DNA of 64,000 bases from Petunia secreta (lineage: Eukaryota > Streptophyta > Magnoliopsida > Solanales > Solanaceae), in contig JARKIP010000048.1 in assembly GCA_029990175.1 (NCBI GenBank), positions 26,994,001 through 27,058,000 of the forward strand, in the 5' to 3' direction. This document shows, one piece after another, positions 52,993 through 63,358 of the stretch. A program made the position numbers and the translations under genes. The number at the start of each line of letters is the position of its first letter. The first letter of the stretch is position 1. The notes under the pieces were generated by a model. That model was not told the DNA's origin. It made no database searches and saw nothing but the letters and a program-made list of their open reading frames with translations.

Positions 52993-54827
52993 CTACTGGC
53001 TAGAACCTGAACTAGAGCCGGCATCAGACTGAGACAGCGAACGGTGGCGACCTCTGCTCTTGCTCTTTCCCTTTCCCGAACTATCACGCTTTCCTTTGCC
53101 TTTTTTTTGGTTAAGGAGGATTTGTTGCATCATTTCACGCATTTCTTGTTGATGAGCCTCATGTTGTAAGCGCATAGCTTCATTTTATCTTTTCAGCTCT
53201 TCGATCTCCTCTTGCATCCGAGTCATTTTTTCAGGAGTATGAGAGCTTAAAGGAGCAGCAGAACACGAGCCCAAATAGTTCGATTTATGCTTGCCAGATG
53301 AATACAGAGTTCAAGGCCATACGCGGACCCCTTCTTCACCCCTCCGACCGCTTCCAACCATAAATTGGTTTCTTGCTCGAGCGTTAGCGGTGCTGGGGTA
53401 CTGCTTCCGCATTCAGATTGTTGATTTGCGGTCCAGTCTTCAACGGCCTTTGTAGCTCTTTCCTGAAAAACAGAAATATATCAACGGTACAAATATGAAG
53501 TATAAAAGTTGAAGGATTGGCGCGACTTTAGTTTGAATTTAATTACTTACCCAGGTCTCTTTTGCGCGGGGCTCGACCCAGACTTCTCCGCCATTTTTAT
53601 CACTCTTGATATGTCGGATCTTGTGCATTTCAGAGAGTGGAATAGTCCGATTTTCTTGCTTTTCCTACAAATTAAAGAAGAAAACAAGTTAGATAAAAAA
53701 TAAACTATTATAGTAATTCTTATAAATTAAATTACTTTACCAAGCGCATCTTCTGCGTCGCAGCGCTAACTGAGCCACCGGTATGCAGCGATCCACCCTT
53801 ACTTGATACCCGCGCTTTCTTCCCTTGTTTGCTCTTCTTCTGAAATTCGAGACTATCCCAATATTGCTGCAGCTCTCTCCATTGATGATCATAGAGGAAG
53901 CCGGGCATTTTCCATTTTTTGCGCGCATTATACATTGCGTTCTTGAATAACTCCCCGCATTTCCTAGAGAAGTTAGAACGGACTTTATAGTCCAGAGCCG
54001 GATGCCACTTACACTGAACCTGCAATATTCATCAAAATATTTTATTTAAACATAATCGTTAGAAAAACCTGCAATTAGTGATAAACCGTATGCATATTTA
54101 TCACCTCAAAAGCCTGCATTATCCGCTGCTTTACTTGAGGGGGCACAGCGCCCCTGGATGGCCACGATTCTTTCCATTAAGATTTCATGCATTTCGTCAC
54201 CACAGGAGTAGCATCAGTATTGGGGCAAAAGCTACATAAAAAAACAGAAGGGTTAATAGAAATACTAACATTTAAAAACTTACTACTAAATAGATAAGAA
54301 CTTCAAAAATAAGATACTTACCTGTTATCCCCCTCGGGATAAATAATCAACCGCCTGTCTTCCCATGTGCCAGGCTCACCGATGTAATAGGGCGACCTTG
54401 GATCATAGTAAGGAATCTCCTGCTGTACCGAAGGGCCGGTAGGGCTAGATGGGTCGGAAGGCGGCTGAGTCGACCCAGACGGAGTAGTGGACTGTGTGGG
54501 ATCGCCTAGTCTGGGAACGCCCTGGGATGGACCGGCCTGGGTCTCAGTCATGTCATAACTACTGAAGTTATGCCGCCAACCAGGATGGCCCTGAGACATG
54601 CCAGGTGGCCTGAAAAAATCTGGACTGTATCCGGCAGATGCTCCTGTAGGAAGCGAATGCGGCACCTGAGACATGCCGGGCGGCCTGAAAAAATCTGGAC
54701 TGTATCCTGCAGGTGCTCCTGTAGGAAGGTGATGCGGCACCTGAGAGGTAGGAGTGTCATGTGCCGGCTCACCTGAAGGCTCACCTGCCTTTTTAGGCCC
54801 CCTCCTTCTTGTAAACACTTTCTTCAT
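52993..54827 (-). pseudogene. TNPA-like (Transposase_24 family) gene of the CACTA element
   Basis: A multi-exon minus-strand gene. An exon from ATG 54827 (MKKVFTRRRGPKKAGE) is Pro/Gly/Ser-rich with an internally repeated PPGMSQVPHSLPTGA-type unit. It ends at the donor GTAAGT (54321). The next exon (about 54233-54106) has an in-frame TAA at 54177-54179. Then come QCKWHPALDYKVRSNFSRKC with KKWKMPGFLYDHQW (54025-53740), an exon of EMHKIRHIKSDKNGG type (about 53667-53550), and a last exon with a Gln/Glu-rich helix (HQQEMREMMQQILLNQKKGK) and basic-Ser tail ending at 52993. This architecture fits the plant Ptta/En/Spm DNA-binding partner protein. The internal stop suggests it is dead. Confidence 0.72.
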
Positions 54828-54849
54828 ACCTGTTGACACATTCACATTA

Positions 54850-55564
54850 CTTAAGGAACAAGTAAATATGTAACATACTAGCACATTCCTTGCACAAAAA
54901 TTAGGCGGGTTAAATAGATTAAATAAACTCATTCATTGCACAAAAATAAGAATACAAATATCTTCTTATGTTTATAATTACAACACCAAGGCAACAACAC
55001 ATTCCAAACAACACTACCAAACAATTCCAACAACTACAACAATCCCAAACAACACAAACCTAACTTTATAATAGCTAACAACACCAAACAAGTTCTTCAA
55101 CACCAATAATAACTACAATAAAGTTTGCTAACTAATAATTAACTACCTATGCAACATTATAGGCCAAAGTTAAAAAATAATTAAATACATAATTAAATTC
55201 GGATTTAATAAAAACAAAAAAAAAAAAAAAAAACCTTACCTTGAGGTTGATTTGTGCCCCCAATAGCACCTAATAATGATTCCCCACTAGTTATATGCTT
55301 CAAAACTACAAAAAAATTGAGTAAAAAAGTTAAGGTTTAAGTTTTAGAAAGTAATTAAAATAACCCTAAAATTAAGAATTTACCTTGAATTTCTTGTTAT
55401 ATGCAGTGTTTAGGAGGGTAGAATGTGTTTGATTTTTTATTTTGGGGGTGGGTTATGGTGGATTTCGAGTATAGAGGTTGGGGAGGGTTTTAGAGAGTGT
55501 TTTATGATTTTGGGGAAGAAGGAATATGCCGAGAATGGGCGTTCTGCCCCAATTAAAAATGGGG
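54850..55564. other. AT-rich CACTA interior, no gene
   Basis: A-rich sequence with 'acaacaccaa' repetitions and a poly(A) run at about 55213-55232, probably promoter/5' leader of the minus-strand gene. No coding sequence is recognised. Confidence 0.5.
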
Positions 55565-55745
55565 CTTCCGACCGCTCCTTTGACCGAAAATCGGTCGACA
55601 GGCACAAAAAATTTTAGTGTTCGACCGAAAATCGGTCGAACAACTATTTCGACCGATTTTCGGTCGAACAATTGTGACTGTGTTAACTGTTCGACCGAAA
55701 ATCGGTTGAAATAGTGGTTCGACCGATTTTCGGTCGATAGGTGGT
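55565..55745. repeat. CACTA subterminal palindromic repeats, right array
   Basis: Five or so copies of TTCGACCGATTTTCGGTCGA in both orientations. The centre differs from the left array (ATTTTC here, AAATTC there), so the arrays evolved separately. Confidence 0.92.
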
Positions 55746-55774
55746 AGTCGAAAAAGCCAGTTTTTTTAGTAGTG

Positions 55775-57190
55775 ATATTCGAAAAAAAAAAAAAAAAAAA
55801 TAGAGAAAGAGGTGTAGGAAAAGGAGATAAAATTAGAGAATGATGATTCTGATATCTTAGAGAGGAACTAAATAAGGCAAGTGCAGAGCTTATTAAACAC
55901 TTAAAGATTGAAGATGCCTTTTGGAGACAGAAAGCTAGGGTAAATTGGTACAAAAACGAGGACTGCAACTCAATATTTTTCACTCTGCTGTGAATAGTAA
56001 AAGAAAAAGACTAACTTTGAAATCTATCATGAAAGAGGATGGATCATAGGTGCAAGGGAATGATCTCATTGCTGCTGAAGCCATATCTTATTTTAAGAAG
56101 ATGTTTACTTAGGAAAATTGCTCGAATGACTAGTCCATTCTAGAATACATCACTGTTAGGCTAACCACAGAGGACAATAATATGCTGGTGGATACTCCTA
56201 CTATTCAAGAAGTGAACGAGGTGGTATTTCCCATGAGTAGTGACAGTACACCTGGTCCGGATGGCCTATCAGACATGTTCTACCAAGTCTGTTGGGATAT
56301 AATTGCAGAAGATATGTTGATGATGATCCTAGACATTTTTTCTAGAGGTTTGATTCCGAGATCATTTACTCACACCTGTTTGGTACTGTTACCAAAATTT
56401 GATAACCCAAAATGTTTTTCTGAGTTTAGCCAATTAGCTTGAGCCATTTCTCTTGCAAAATTATCTCAAAGCTAATGAGTAAGAGATTGGCCCTTATAAT
56501 GCCTAAACTGATATCACCAAGTCAACAAACTTTATTAAAGGAAGGTCAAATAGTGAGAATGTGATGATGATACAAGAAATGGTCCATAATGTTAGGAAAA
56601 AGAATGGGAGAGGGAATGTTGTTCTCAAGCTTGACATGACCAATGCCTATGATAGTGTTAACGCCTTATATTTGTCAAGTCATGAGGAAAATAGGGTTTT
56701 CAGAGACTTGGATTGATATGGCTTGGAGGTTATTATCTTACTGCTGGTATTCAATTAATATCAATGGGCAGACCCATGGATTTTTCAGATCCACAAGGGG
56801 ATTGAGACAAGGGGATCCCTTTTCCCCAACTTTATTTGCTATTGGTGCAGAATTATTGTCTGTTCTGATAGATCAATTGTTTGCAGAAGGTTTAATCCCA
56901 TACTATGTTGACCAGCGATGCCACGATAACCCATCTTTTCTACGCAGATGATACTATACTTTTCTCTTCAGGTGAACCTATTTCCTTATCTCTAATGATG
57001 AAAAAGTTAAAGATATATAAGATGGCTTTTGGACAAAAAGTAAACAAGGCCAAATCCTCTTTATATAAAGTTTCATCTATTCCTGGGCCTATTCAGGATG
57101 ATATATATGAAGACTATTACTGGCTTCAAGCACTCCCACTTCCCAATGATATGTCTAGGATGTCCTATTTTTGTAAGGAGGAATAAGATT
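55775..57190 (+). pseudogene. LINE 2 reverse transcriptase
   Basis: After the CACTA element the LINE resumes: PGPDGLSDMFYQVCWDII (about 56250), LVLLPKFDNP, VVLKLDMTNAYDSV (motif A, about 56625-56665), GLRQGDPFSPTLF (about 56800) and an intact HLFYADDTILF (about 56930). Frames change repeatedly (near 56440, 56665, 56920 and 57190). The catalytic Asp residues of motifs A and C are preserved although the ORF is destroyed. Confidence 0.82.
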
Positions 57191-58540
57191 ACTCTTTTTA
57201 GTTGGCATGGTCAGTAACATTACTAAAAGGGTGGCAAGGGAATTTCTTAAATTTTGGTGGAAGGGCTACTTTTATAAATTCTGTCCTACAGTCATTATCT
57301 TTGCACTTGTTGTCTGTAGTACAACCTCCTAAAGGTGTCATCCTTCAAATGGAGAGGATATTTTCTAAACTTTTTGGGAGAGTTGGATGGAAAAAATAAA
57401 TATCGTTGGAGAGTATGGAGTAAGTTGTGTTTTCCCACAGAAGAAGGTCGAGTGGGATTCAAAACAATAGAAGACATCTGCAAAAGCTTTTTCTGCCAAG
57501 ATGACGTGGAATTTCAGGACACAGGACACTGTCTGGAGAAAGTTTCTTATCAAGAAGTAATGTAAAAGAGCACATTATATTCCAAAAAAATGGGACTCTC
57601 AATCTCATTATTGGAGAAGACTAATGGAAGTCAAAAAAGATGTGGAGCAATATATATTTTGGAAGCTGGGCAGAGGAAATATTTCATTCTGTTGGGATAG
57701 ATGGTCCAGCTTTGGTCCTTTGGCTAATGTCGTGCAAGAGACTCCTAAAACTGGTAAAGAAAAAGTGTTAGAACTCTAGGAAAATGGGGAATGGAACTAG
57801 GAAAATTACTTCAAATACTTCCTGCTCATGTGGTTCAAAAGATTAAACTCATCATATTTGATCAATCAAAGCCTGGTAAACCTGTTTGGACTGTTGATTC
57901 GTCTAGTTATTCTCTACTAAATCAGCTTGAAACTGCCTAAGGAGAGTCAACAATGGCAACTTCACTGCCAAGAAAATTTGGCACAAACAAATTTCCTTTT
58001 AAGATTTCTTTCTTTATGACGCGACTATTAAAAGGAAAGTTACCCATATATGATAGAATTGTTAGATTTGGATTCACTAGACTGTCTGCGTGCAGCTATT
58101 GCAGCAATAGAGTTGCTAAAACATAAAATCGTTTATTCTTACAAGGTCAGCTAGCTCTAGAAGTCTAGAATTTTTTTCTCCAAATTCTTGTGGCATCATG
58201 GTGTTCAAAGGGAACTTGAGATTCAATATTATGCAGTGGTGGCTCACTAGACCCCTCAATCTTGTTAATTCTTTTTTTTTCTACAATACACTCCATCAAT
58301 AATTTGCCGGGAAATTTGAAAGTGTAGATATGAATTCACGTATGAAGGAGTGAAATATCATGCTAAATATGTGATCATGTAGGTAATAACTGTGATCTCA
58401 ATAATCGTAAACATCAAGTATCCATTGTTTAATTACACCAGATCATGGGTTGAATTGTGCGCTGCTATATTGAAAGGTGTAAGCCTACACTGTCAATTAA
58501 GCGTGTCACATGAGAAAGACCAAAGCAGCAAGGCTTAAAA
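57191..58540 (+). pseudogene. LINE 2 thumb, connection and zinc-binding region
   Basis: In several frames: LKGWQGNFLNFGGRATFINSVLQ (about 57225), PPKGVILQMERIFSKLF, and the zf-RVT block (KFPFKISFFMTRLLKGKLP-like, about 57985-58045), then CSYC near 58095. Many stops occur. From about 58150 to 58540 the match is weak. Confidence 0.65.
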
Positions 58541-59038
58541 CTGAATATAGATGGAAGCTACAAAGAAATTTTAGGAAGAACCGGTAAAGGTGGAGTATTA
58601 AGATATCAAGGAGGTCATGTATTGATAGCGTTTTCTGAGTTTTATGGCTCTTATAGCAATAACTTAGTTGAGGCAAAGGCATGCCTCACTGGATTACAAT
58701 GGTGTATATCTCATGGACACCTCACACTCTAGGTAGAATCTGATTCTCTCCTAATCATCAGAATGATCAACAAAGAGATTGATATCCCATGGAAAGTTCT
58801 AGAAGCGATCCAACAGATCTGGTCACTATGCCAGCAAGGTAGAATACAATTCATTCACTACTATAGATATGGCAACATGGTAGCTGATGCTTTAGCTAAT
58901 CTTGGAGAATCAAGTAGAGTTGCCACTTTCTTCACCACAATTGTCTCATTGCCAAGGCAAATTAGAGCTCACGTGAAGAATGATCAAGATGGTATGATTA
59001 GTTTTTTGTCCCACATGACTAGAAACATAATGGTCTAG
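58541..59038 (+). pseudogene. LINE 2 C-terminal RNase H domain
   Basis: Translation gives LKLNIDGSYKEILGRTGKGGVL (Asp), NLVEAKACLTGLQWCISHG (Glu), VESDSLLIIRMINKEI (Asp) and YGNMVADALANLGESS (Asp), the RVT_3-type RNase H found at the C-terminus of plant L1 LINEs. One stop (about 58733) splits it. The four acidic residues are intact. It ends at 59036. Confidence 0.8.
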
Positions 59039-59934
59039 TGTACTACTTTTATGAAAGTTTACAAAAGTATAAAGAAGGAGTCCTCCTCAAGCTATAATTT
59101 TCCTTTGTTAGTTAGTAACATAACAGTGGGCTCTCTTTTGTTCGAAGATGAGTTGTTCATCTTTCACGTAACTCAAGGAGGAAAGGGCATAAATCCTACC
59201 TCATTGTTGCTTCTTAAAGATTTTAGTCTACAGGTTGAGGTCTTGGCCTAAAACACATAAACATATGAATGGCCCAATAAGGCAAAACTTCTAGCAAAAC
59301 GAATAGAGTCTATAGCCCTATGGGGGTAGCAAAGAAATGAACTATATGGCTAACAAAAGAATGGAAGAGAAAGGAAAGAAGACCTGAGAAATTTTGACAA
59401 ACATTAAATTCGACATATCACGGATCATAACTGATGCAGACAATATTATTTTCCACACAGACTCATTGGAGGCAAGCTCATCCGAGGAAGACTCACCCGA
59501 AGAAGTTGAAGATGAATCTTTTGAGGATGCATATTCATTAATTTGAGAAAATGTTCATTTGACCATGATCTAGTCCTCTAGCACCGTTTAGTTTTTCTTT
59601 TCTTTTCATTTCATCGTTGTTTCAATATCCGTATATGTAATAAAAGCTAAGGTTCCATCAATGCCAATTTCCTTTTAGAATAAATCCGCTCTTCGGCTCA
59701 CAAACAAAATGATACACCTGGTACAAAATACTTTGGCAAACTCTCATTATGTATGCCTCTGGCAAGAAGAGATTCCTTTACATATTAGGTCATGCTCACT
59801 ATGTGTTTATCATATGTTTATAATTGGTTTGTTACATCACGCTAACTTGTTTTATTTTGCATGTCTACTGTTATTTATTCCCAACCTCAAGGTTAACTTG
59901 TGCACAAGACCGGACGTGCATTATTACAGGATCT
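59039..59934 (+). other. Unassigned sequence, possibly LINE tail and retroelement leader
   Basis: Only short frames (59051-59251 and 59390-59540, the latter acidic: EASSSEEDSPEEVEDESFED). Near 59890 the word 'caaggttaacttgtgca' with 'accggacg' resembles 'cgaggttgacttgtgca' plus 'accggacg' just before gag of the Tat-like element (about 25650). A fragment of a related leader may lie here. Low confidence. Confidence 0.35.
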
Positions 59935-60619
59935 AGGGAGCATCCTCGGGCTTGAAAGGTTGTTGCCTGCATTTCTGAATATCCATAGCCCGTTGAGGTT
60001 TCTTGACCCCAAGAACATTTTCGAACCGCTTTTCCATGCTAGCTTCAAACTCTTTCTTCTATTTCCCAAAGTCCAACGGGATGCTAGTTTCAGCCACCGT
60101 TGGGGCTGCCCCAAAGGATTGATTCCTCAATGAAGTGGACCCCAAGCCACTAGACGCGGACCCATTTGGAAGTCCCCCTATTTTTGCGTCCGTAGGAACA
60201 ACGTTCGGGATTCTTCCATTGAGTGCGGTGGGTGGAGGCTCAGTGAGATTTGTTGCGCTTCTCCCATTTTTAGAGAAAGCAGCAAATTGTTCCCGAAGTC
60301 GTTGCAAAGTGGCCATCACATATAGTTAAAAAATGTCATTTGAACTTGATGAAGAAGGATCAATTAGTGGTGGAGTAACCCCAATTGGGGAGGGGGGGTT
60401 AAACCAGTTGGTGACATTAACCAGTTGATGGAGTCAAACAGCGGGTGATGTTAAACCAATTGGTGGCGTTAAGCCAGTTGGTAGGGTTAAGTCAGGTGGT
60501 GGCATTAAGCCGAGCGATGGTGTTGAGCCAATTGGTGTTCCACTGCCTGAAGAAGTAACACCAGTGATCGGGTCAGGAGTTTGGACTGTTGTGTTATTGG
60601 AGTTATTAGTATTATCGGC
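59935..60619 (-). pseudogene. Gypsy gag N-terminal fragment, minus strand
   Basis: ATG at 60619 (MADNTNNSNNTTVQTPDPITG) opens a Thr/Pro-rich frame with repeated L-T-P-P-I/T-G-L words. It is shifted near 60434, then continues MATLQRLREQFAAFSKNG (60319) and EFEASMEKRFENVLG (about 60055). This matches the style of gag N-termini downstream of the primer site of Ty3/gypsy elements. The rest of the element is absent; the sequence breaks at about 59935. Confidence 0.6.
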
Positions 60620-60690
60620 CATTGAATGAATTTGATAATAATAGTATGTAAAACTGGGAACGTGACTTTGGAACAAATGTTATTGCTAAT

Positions 60691-60708
60691 TCCCCACAGA
60701 CGGCGCCA
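60691..60708 (-). promoter_or_regulatory. Primer-binding site of the minus-strand gypsy element
   Basis: Minus strand reads TGGCGCCGTCTGTGGGGA, the familiar primer-site wording of plant gypsy elements, a few bases after an LTR-like ...CCAACA end. Confidence 0.8.
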
Positions 60709-60712
60709 ATTT

Positions 60713-61248
60713 GTGTTGGTCTAAATCTGGCTAGAACAACAAATCGAATTTATTTTGGGTTAATTAGCAACTAATTGTATCAAAGCAATGACAAGAGATT
60801 TGATAAAGAAAATTTGGCAAAAGCTAAGAAACAAAGAATGAATGTATTTCATATATATGTGTGGATGTCTTTACATAATCTTCTCATGACTATGTATAGT
60901 CTACAAGAGTAAGAATGGCAATAAATGCATTTAATGGCTATTATTCTATATTCATTAGTGGTCAAGGCATGATCTCCCTCTTTAATATGTAATAACAGTC
61001 GTCAGTTACAAAAGGCTGAACTTTTGTCCACCGAAGACTAAATCTTCACCGAGGGGTAAATTCCACGCCTCGTAGGTGATTACCTTCTAGCTGCCCCGAG
61101 CAATAACTAATAGCCATAACCTTTTCTTTCCCGAGGCATCTAACCTCGGGGTTATGGTCAACCTCTTCGAGGGATGATCTTCAGAAGATTCAACTGAACC
61201 ATGCCTTGAGCCCTATCATAAAGACTCAGTAAATTTTCACCAAATACA
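60713..61248 (-). repeat. Probable 5' LTR of the minus-strand gypsy element
   Basis: On the minus strand it runs from TGTATTTGGTGAAAATTT (61248) to GACCAACA (about 60715), next to the primer site. The second LTR is not in the window, so the outer edge is inferred from the TG...CA rule and the sequence change. Confidence 0.55.
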
Positions 61249-61329
61249 TACGTTTAAATAATATTAGTCGCATAATGAATCTTAGTAATGAACTTTTTTG
61301 TAATTTGATACTCAAACGTACTTTTTGTA

Positions 61330-61497
61330 AAAATTATCCAGACACAAAATATTTAGAAAAGCACTTCTCAAATGAGTTGGTCAAACACAAACTGCTTATT
61401 CTTCAAAAGTACTTATCTGAAAAGTACTTCTGATAAAAGTACTTTTCAAAATAAGCAGTTTTTGGCAGCTTGGCCAAACAGGCTCTAAGTCTCAGAA
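61330..61497. mobile_element. Foldback MITE, 'gtttggccaagc' type
   Basis: The stretch folds on itself: 'ggtcaaacacaaactgcttatt' (61379) pairs with 'aataagcagtttttggcagc' and 'ttggcc' (61460-61485) around repeated AAGTACTT words. It ends GGCCAAACAGGCTC, the reverse of GAGCCTGTTTGGCC, a common miniature-element end in this plant group. Confidence 0.65.
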
Positions 61498-61815
61498 ATA
61501 GGTGAAACTTGCAGGAACCTGATTCTTTATGAGTTAAGCAATCAAGAAGAAAGCAAATTTTAGGAGACCGAAAATCGAGTAAGAACACTATTTACCCCTC
61601 CTAGTGTCTTACAAAAGTGCACCAAATGCAACAAGAACAAACAAAATAATAATAAAAAAATAAACTTTTATGATTTACAGTACACATTTATTTGCATGCA
61701 CAAAATATTGAACATTGAGGGAAGTAAAATCAACATTCACTAGTCTTTCCGCGTCAGTTAATCTTGCATGACTTGTTGCTATAGGAATACTAGTGTTATT
61801 CCATGATGTTTGGTG

Positions 61816-62048
61816 CTCCCTCCGTTCCAATTTATGTGGCAACATTTTCTTATTAGTCTGTTCCAAAAAGAATGGCAGCATTCTAATTTGGTAACAATTT
61901 AACTTTAAAATTACAGTTTTGCTATTACTGAAATAATTTACAACCACACAAACATCCATGTCTTATTTTAGACCACAAATTTTAAAAATCTTCATTTATT
62001 AACTTCGTGTCGAGTCAAACTATGACACATAAAATAAAATGGATGGAG
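61816..62048. mobile_element. Stowaway-type MITE, degraded
   Basis: Ends CTCCCTCCGTTCC and GGATGGAG followed by TA on the right. The left TA is changed to TG. Internal 'gtcgagtcaaactatgacac' and 'ttctta(t)tagtctgttcc' words are typical of the family. Confidence 0.75.
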
Positions 62049-62439
62049 TACTTTTTTGTGTTTTACTCCATTTCTATTATTGGTTATAGGTAGCACTTAC
62101 TCTATTTCTGACAGTTTGATCAAAACTATGATTTGCAGTAATCAAGTAGTGCTAATAATGGTTCAAACTAAAATCACGTGACTAACTATTGCGTCATAGA
62201 CAGTTGGTGTAAATTAGATGAAAAGTCAATATCAATGCCTCCATTGACAATTCATCTCCCGACCCTATATAGGATAGATTTTATTTCAGTAATTTATAAT
62301 ATTTCATTTAGATATAGTCGTATCTAGAATTTGATTTTATTGATTCGGAATGCAAGTGGATTCACTGATGATTAGTATTAATCGGTTCAAGATATTATAT
62401 AATTGTATGCATTCAGTTGTAGATTCTGTAACACTTATA

Positions 62440-62690
62440 CTCCCTCTGTTCCAAAATGATTGTCACAATTCGGATTTCGAGAGTCAAACGAGTTCATTTT
62501 GACCGTGAATTTAAACATATAATCTTTAAGTTTTTTGTAACGATGTTTATATATTTAGAAACTACATAAAAAGTACTATATAATTAATAATTCAAAATAT
62601 TTAAAAGACATATAAAAATATTACGATCAAAGCTAAACTCGTTTGACTCTCGAAATTCGAATTGTGACAATCATTTTGGAACGGAGGGAG
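62440..62690. mobile_element. Stowaway-type MITE
   Basis: Ends CTCCCTCTGTTCC and GGAACGGAGGGAG, flanked by TA on both sides (62438-62439, 62691-62692). The inverted match continues for about 60 bp ('gattgtcacaattcgga', 'gactctcgaaattcgaatt'), so the element can fold into a long hairpin. Confidence 0.92.
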
Positions 62691-62786
62691 TATAAGTTTT
62701 GAGTCAAAACTATTAGATTCTGCCGAACCGTTAGTACGTAACAAATATTCCACTTGTGCATTTAGCTCACACTAAGGTAATATATA

Positions 62787-63006
62787 TACCCTTTCTGTCG
62801 CATTTTGTTTGTCATACTTTCTTTATTAGTCTATCTTAAAGAAATCGCCATACTTCTAAATGTGGAAATATATTCAATTACAAACTTTATTTTTGACTCA
62901 TTTATAATCACACATATATATACATGAGTTATTTTTTACCACAAATTTCAAAAATCTCTATTTCTTTATTAAATTTTGTGTCAAGTCAAACTATAACAAA
63001 CGAAGT
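62787..63006. mobile_element. Degenerate Stowaway-like MITE
   Basis: Starts 'accctttctgtcgcat' and ends 'aacaaacgaagtaata'; inner words 'ttctttattagtct' and 'tgtgtcaagtcaaactat' match the family above. The ends are too eroded for a firm boundary. Confidence 0.5.
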
Positions 63007-63358
63007 AATATAACCATATAATGTTGAGCAATTATTGGATTGAAGTCTACAAAAGCGTCTCGGCTGAGCTAATGTGTTCATCACATTTTGTCCTAAACTA
63101 AAAGGCTAAACTACACTAGAAGAGACAAAGTCTTGTTTATATAATCATTTACTAACTCTAATATATACATCCAACTTTATATATTCCACATACGCAACTT
63201 ACATGCATTAACCTTTTTTATTTTTATAATTTCTTTGGTCTGAACCTGAAACACAAGTTACATAACTTGAAATAATTTGGGTGTACATTGCATAGTCAAG
63301 AAGATGGGAGTAATTCCACAGATTAAAAAAAAAAAAAAAAGAATAGTAAGGCATAATA
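63007..63358. other. 3' flank of the P450 gene
   Basis: AT-rich sequence just downstream of the P450 stop codon on the minus strand, with a 16-17 base homopolymer (63326-63342). No additional gene; the 3' UTR and poly(A) site probably lie here. Confidence 0.5.

Larger units (their letters stand above)
52430..55774 (-). mobile_element. Non-autonomous CACTA (En/Spm) element, 3.3 kb
   Basis: The right end reads CAGTTTTTTTAGTAGTG, i.e. CACTACTAAAAAAACTG inverted. The left end is GACTACTAAAAAAACTG, the same terminus with its first base changed. Both ends carry arrays of a palindromic subterminal repeat. Inside, on the minus strand, is a TNPA/Transposase_24-like gene; no TNPD transposase is seen. 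The expected 3-bp target duplication is not clear (TGA on the left, ATA on the right). It interrupts LINE 2. Confidence 0.87.

Noticed and set aside
60135..60329. Plus-strand ORF with a PPIFASVGTTFGILP-type peptide
   Set aside because: It is antisense to the gag N-terminus, which has a primer site and LTR in matching orientation.
62501..62650. Possible microRNA precursor in the long hairpin
   Set aside because: The hairpin is explained by the inverted arms of a Stowaway MITE; without small-RNA data a miRNA call is not justified.
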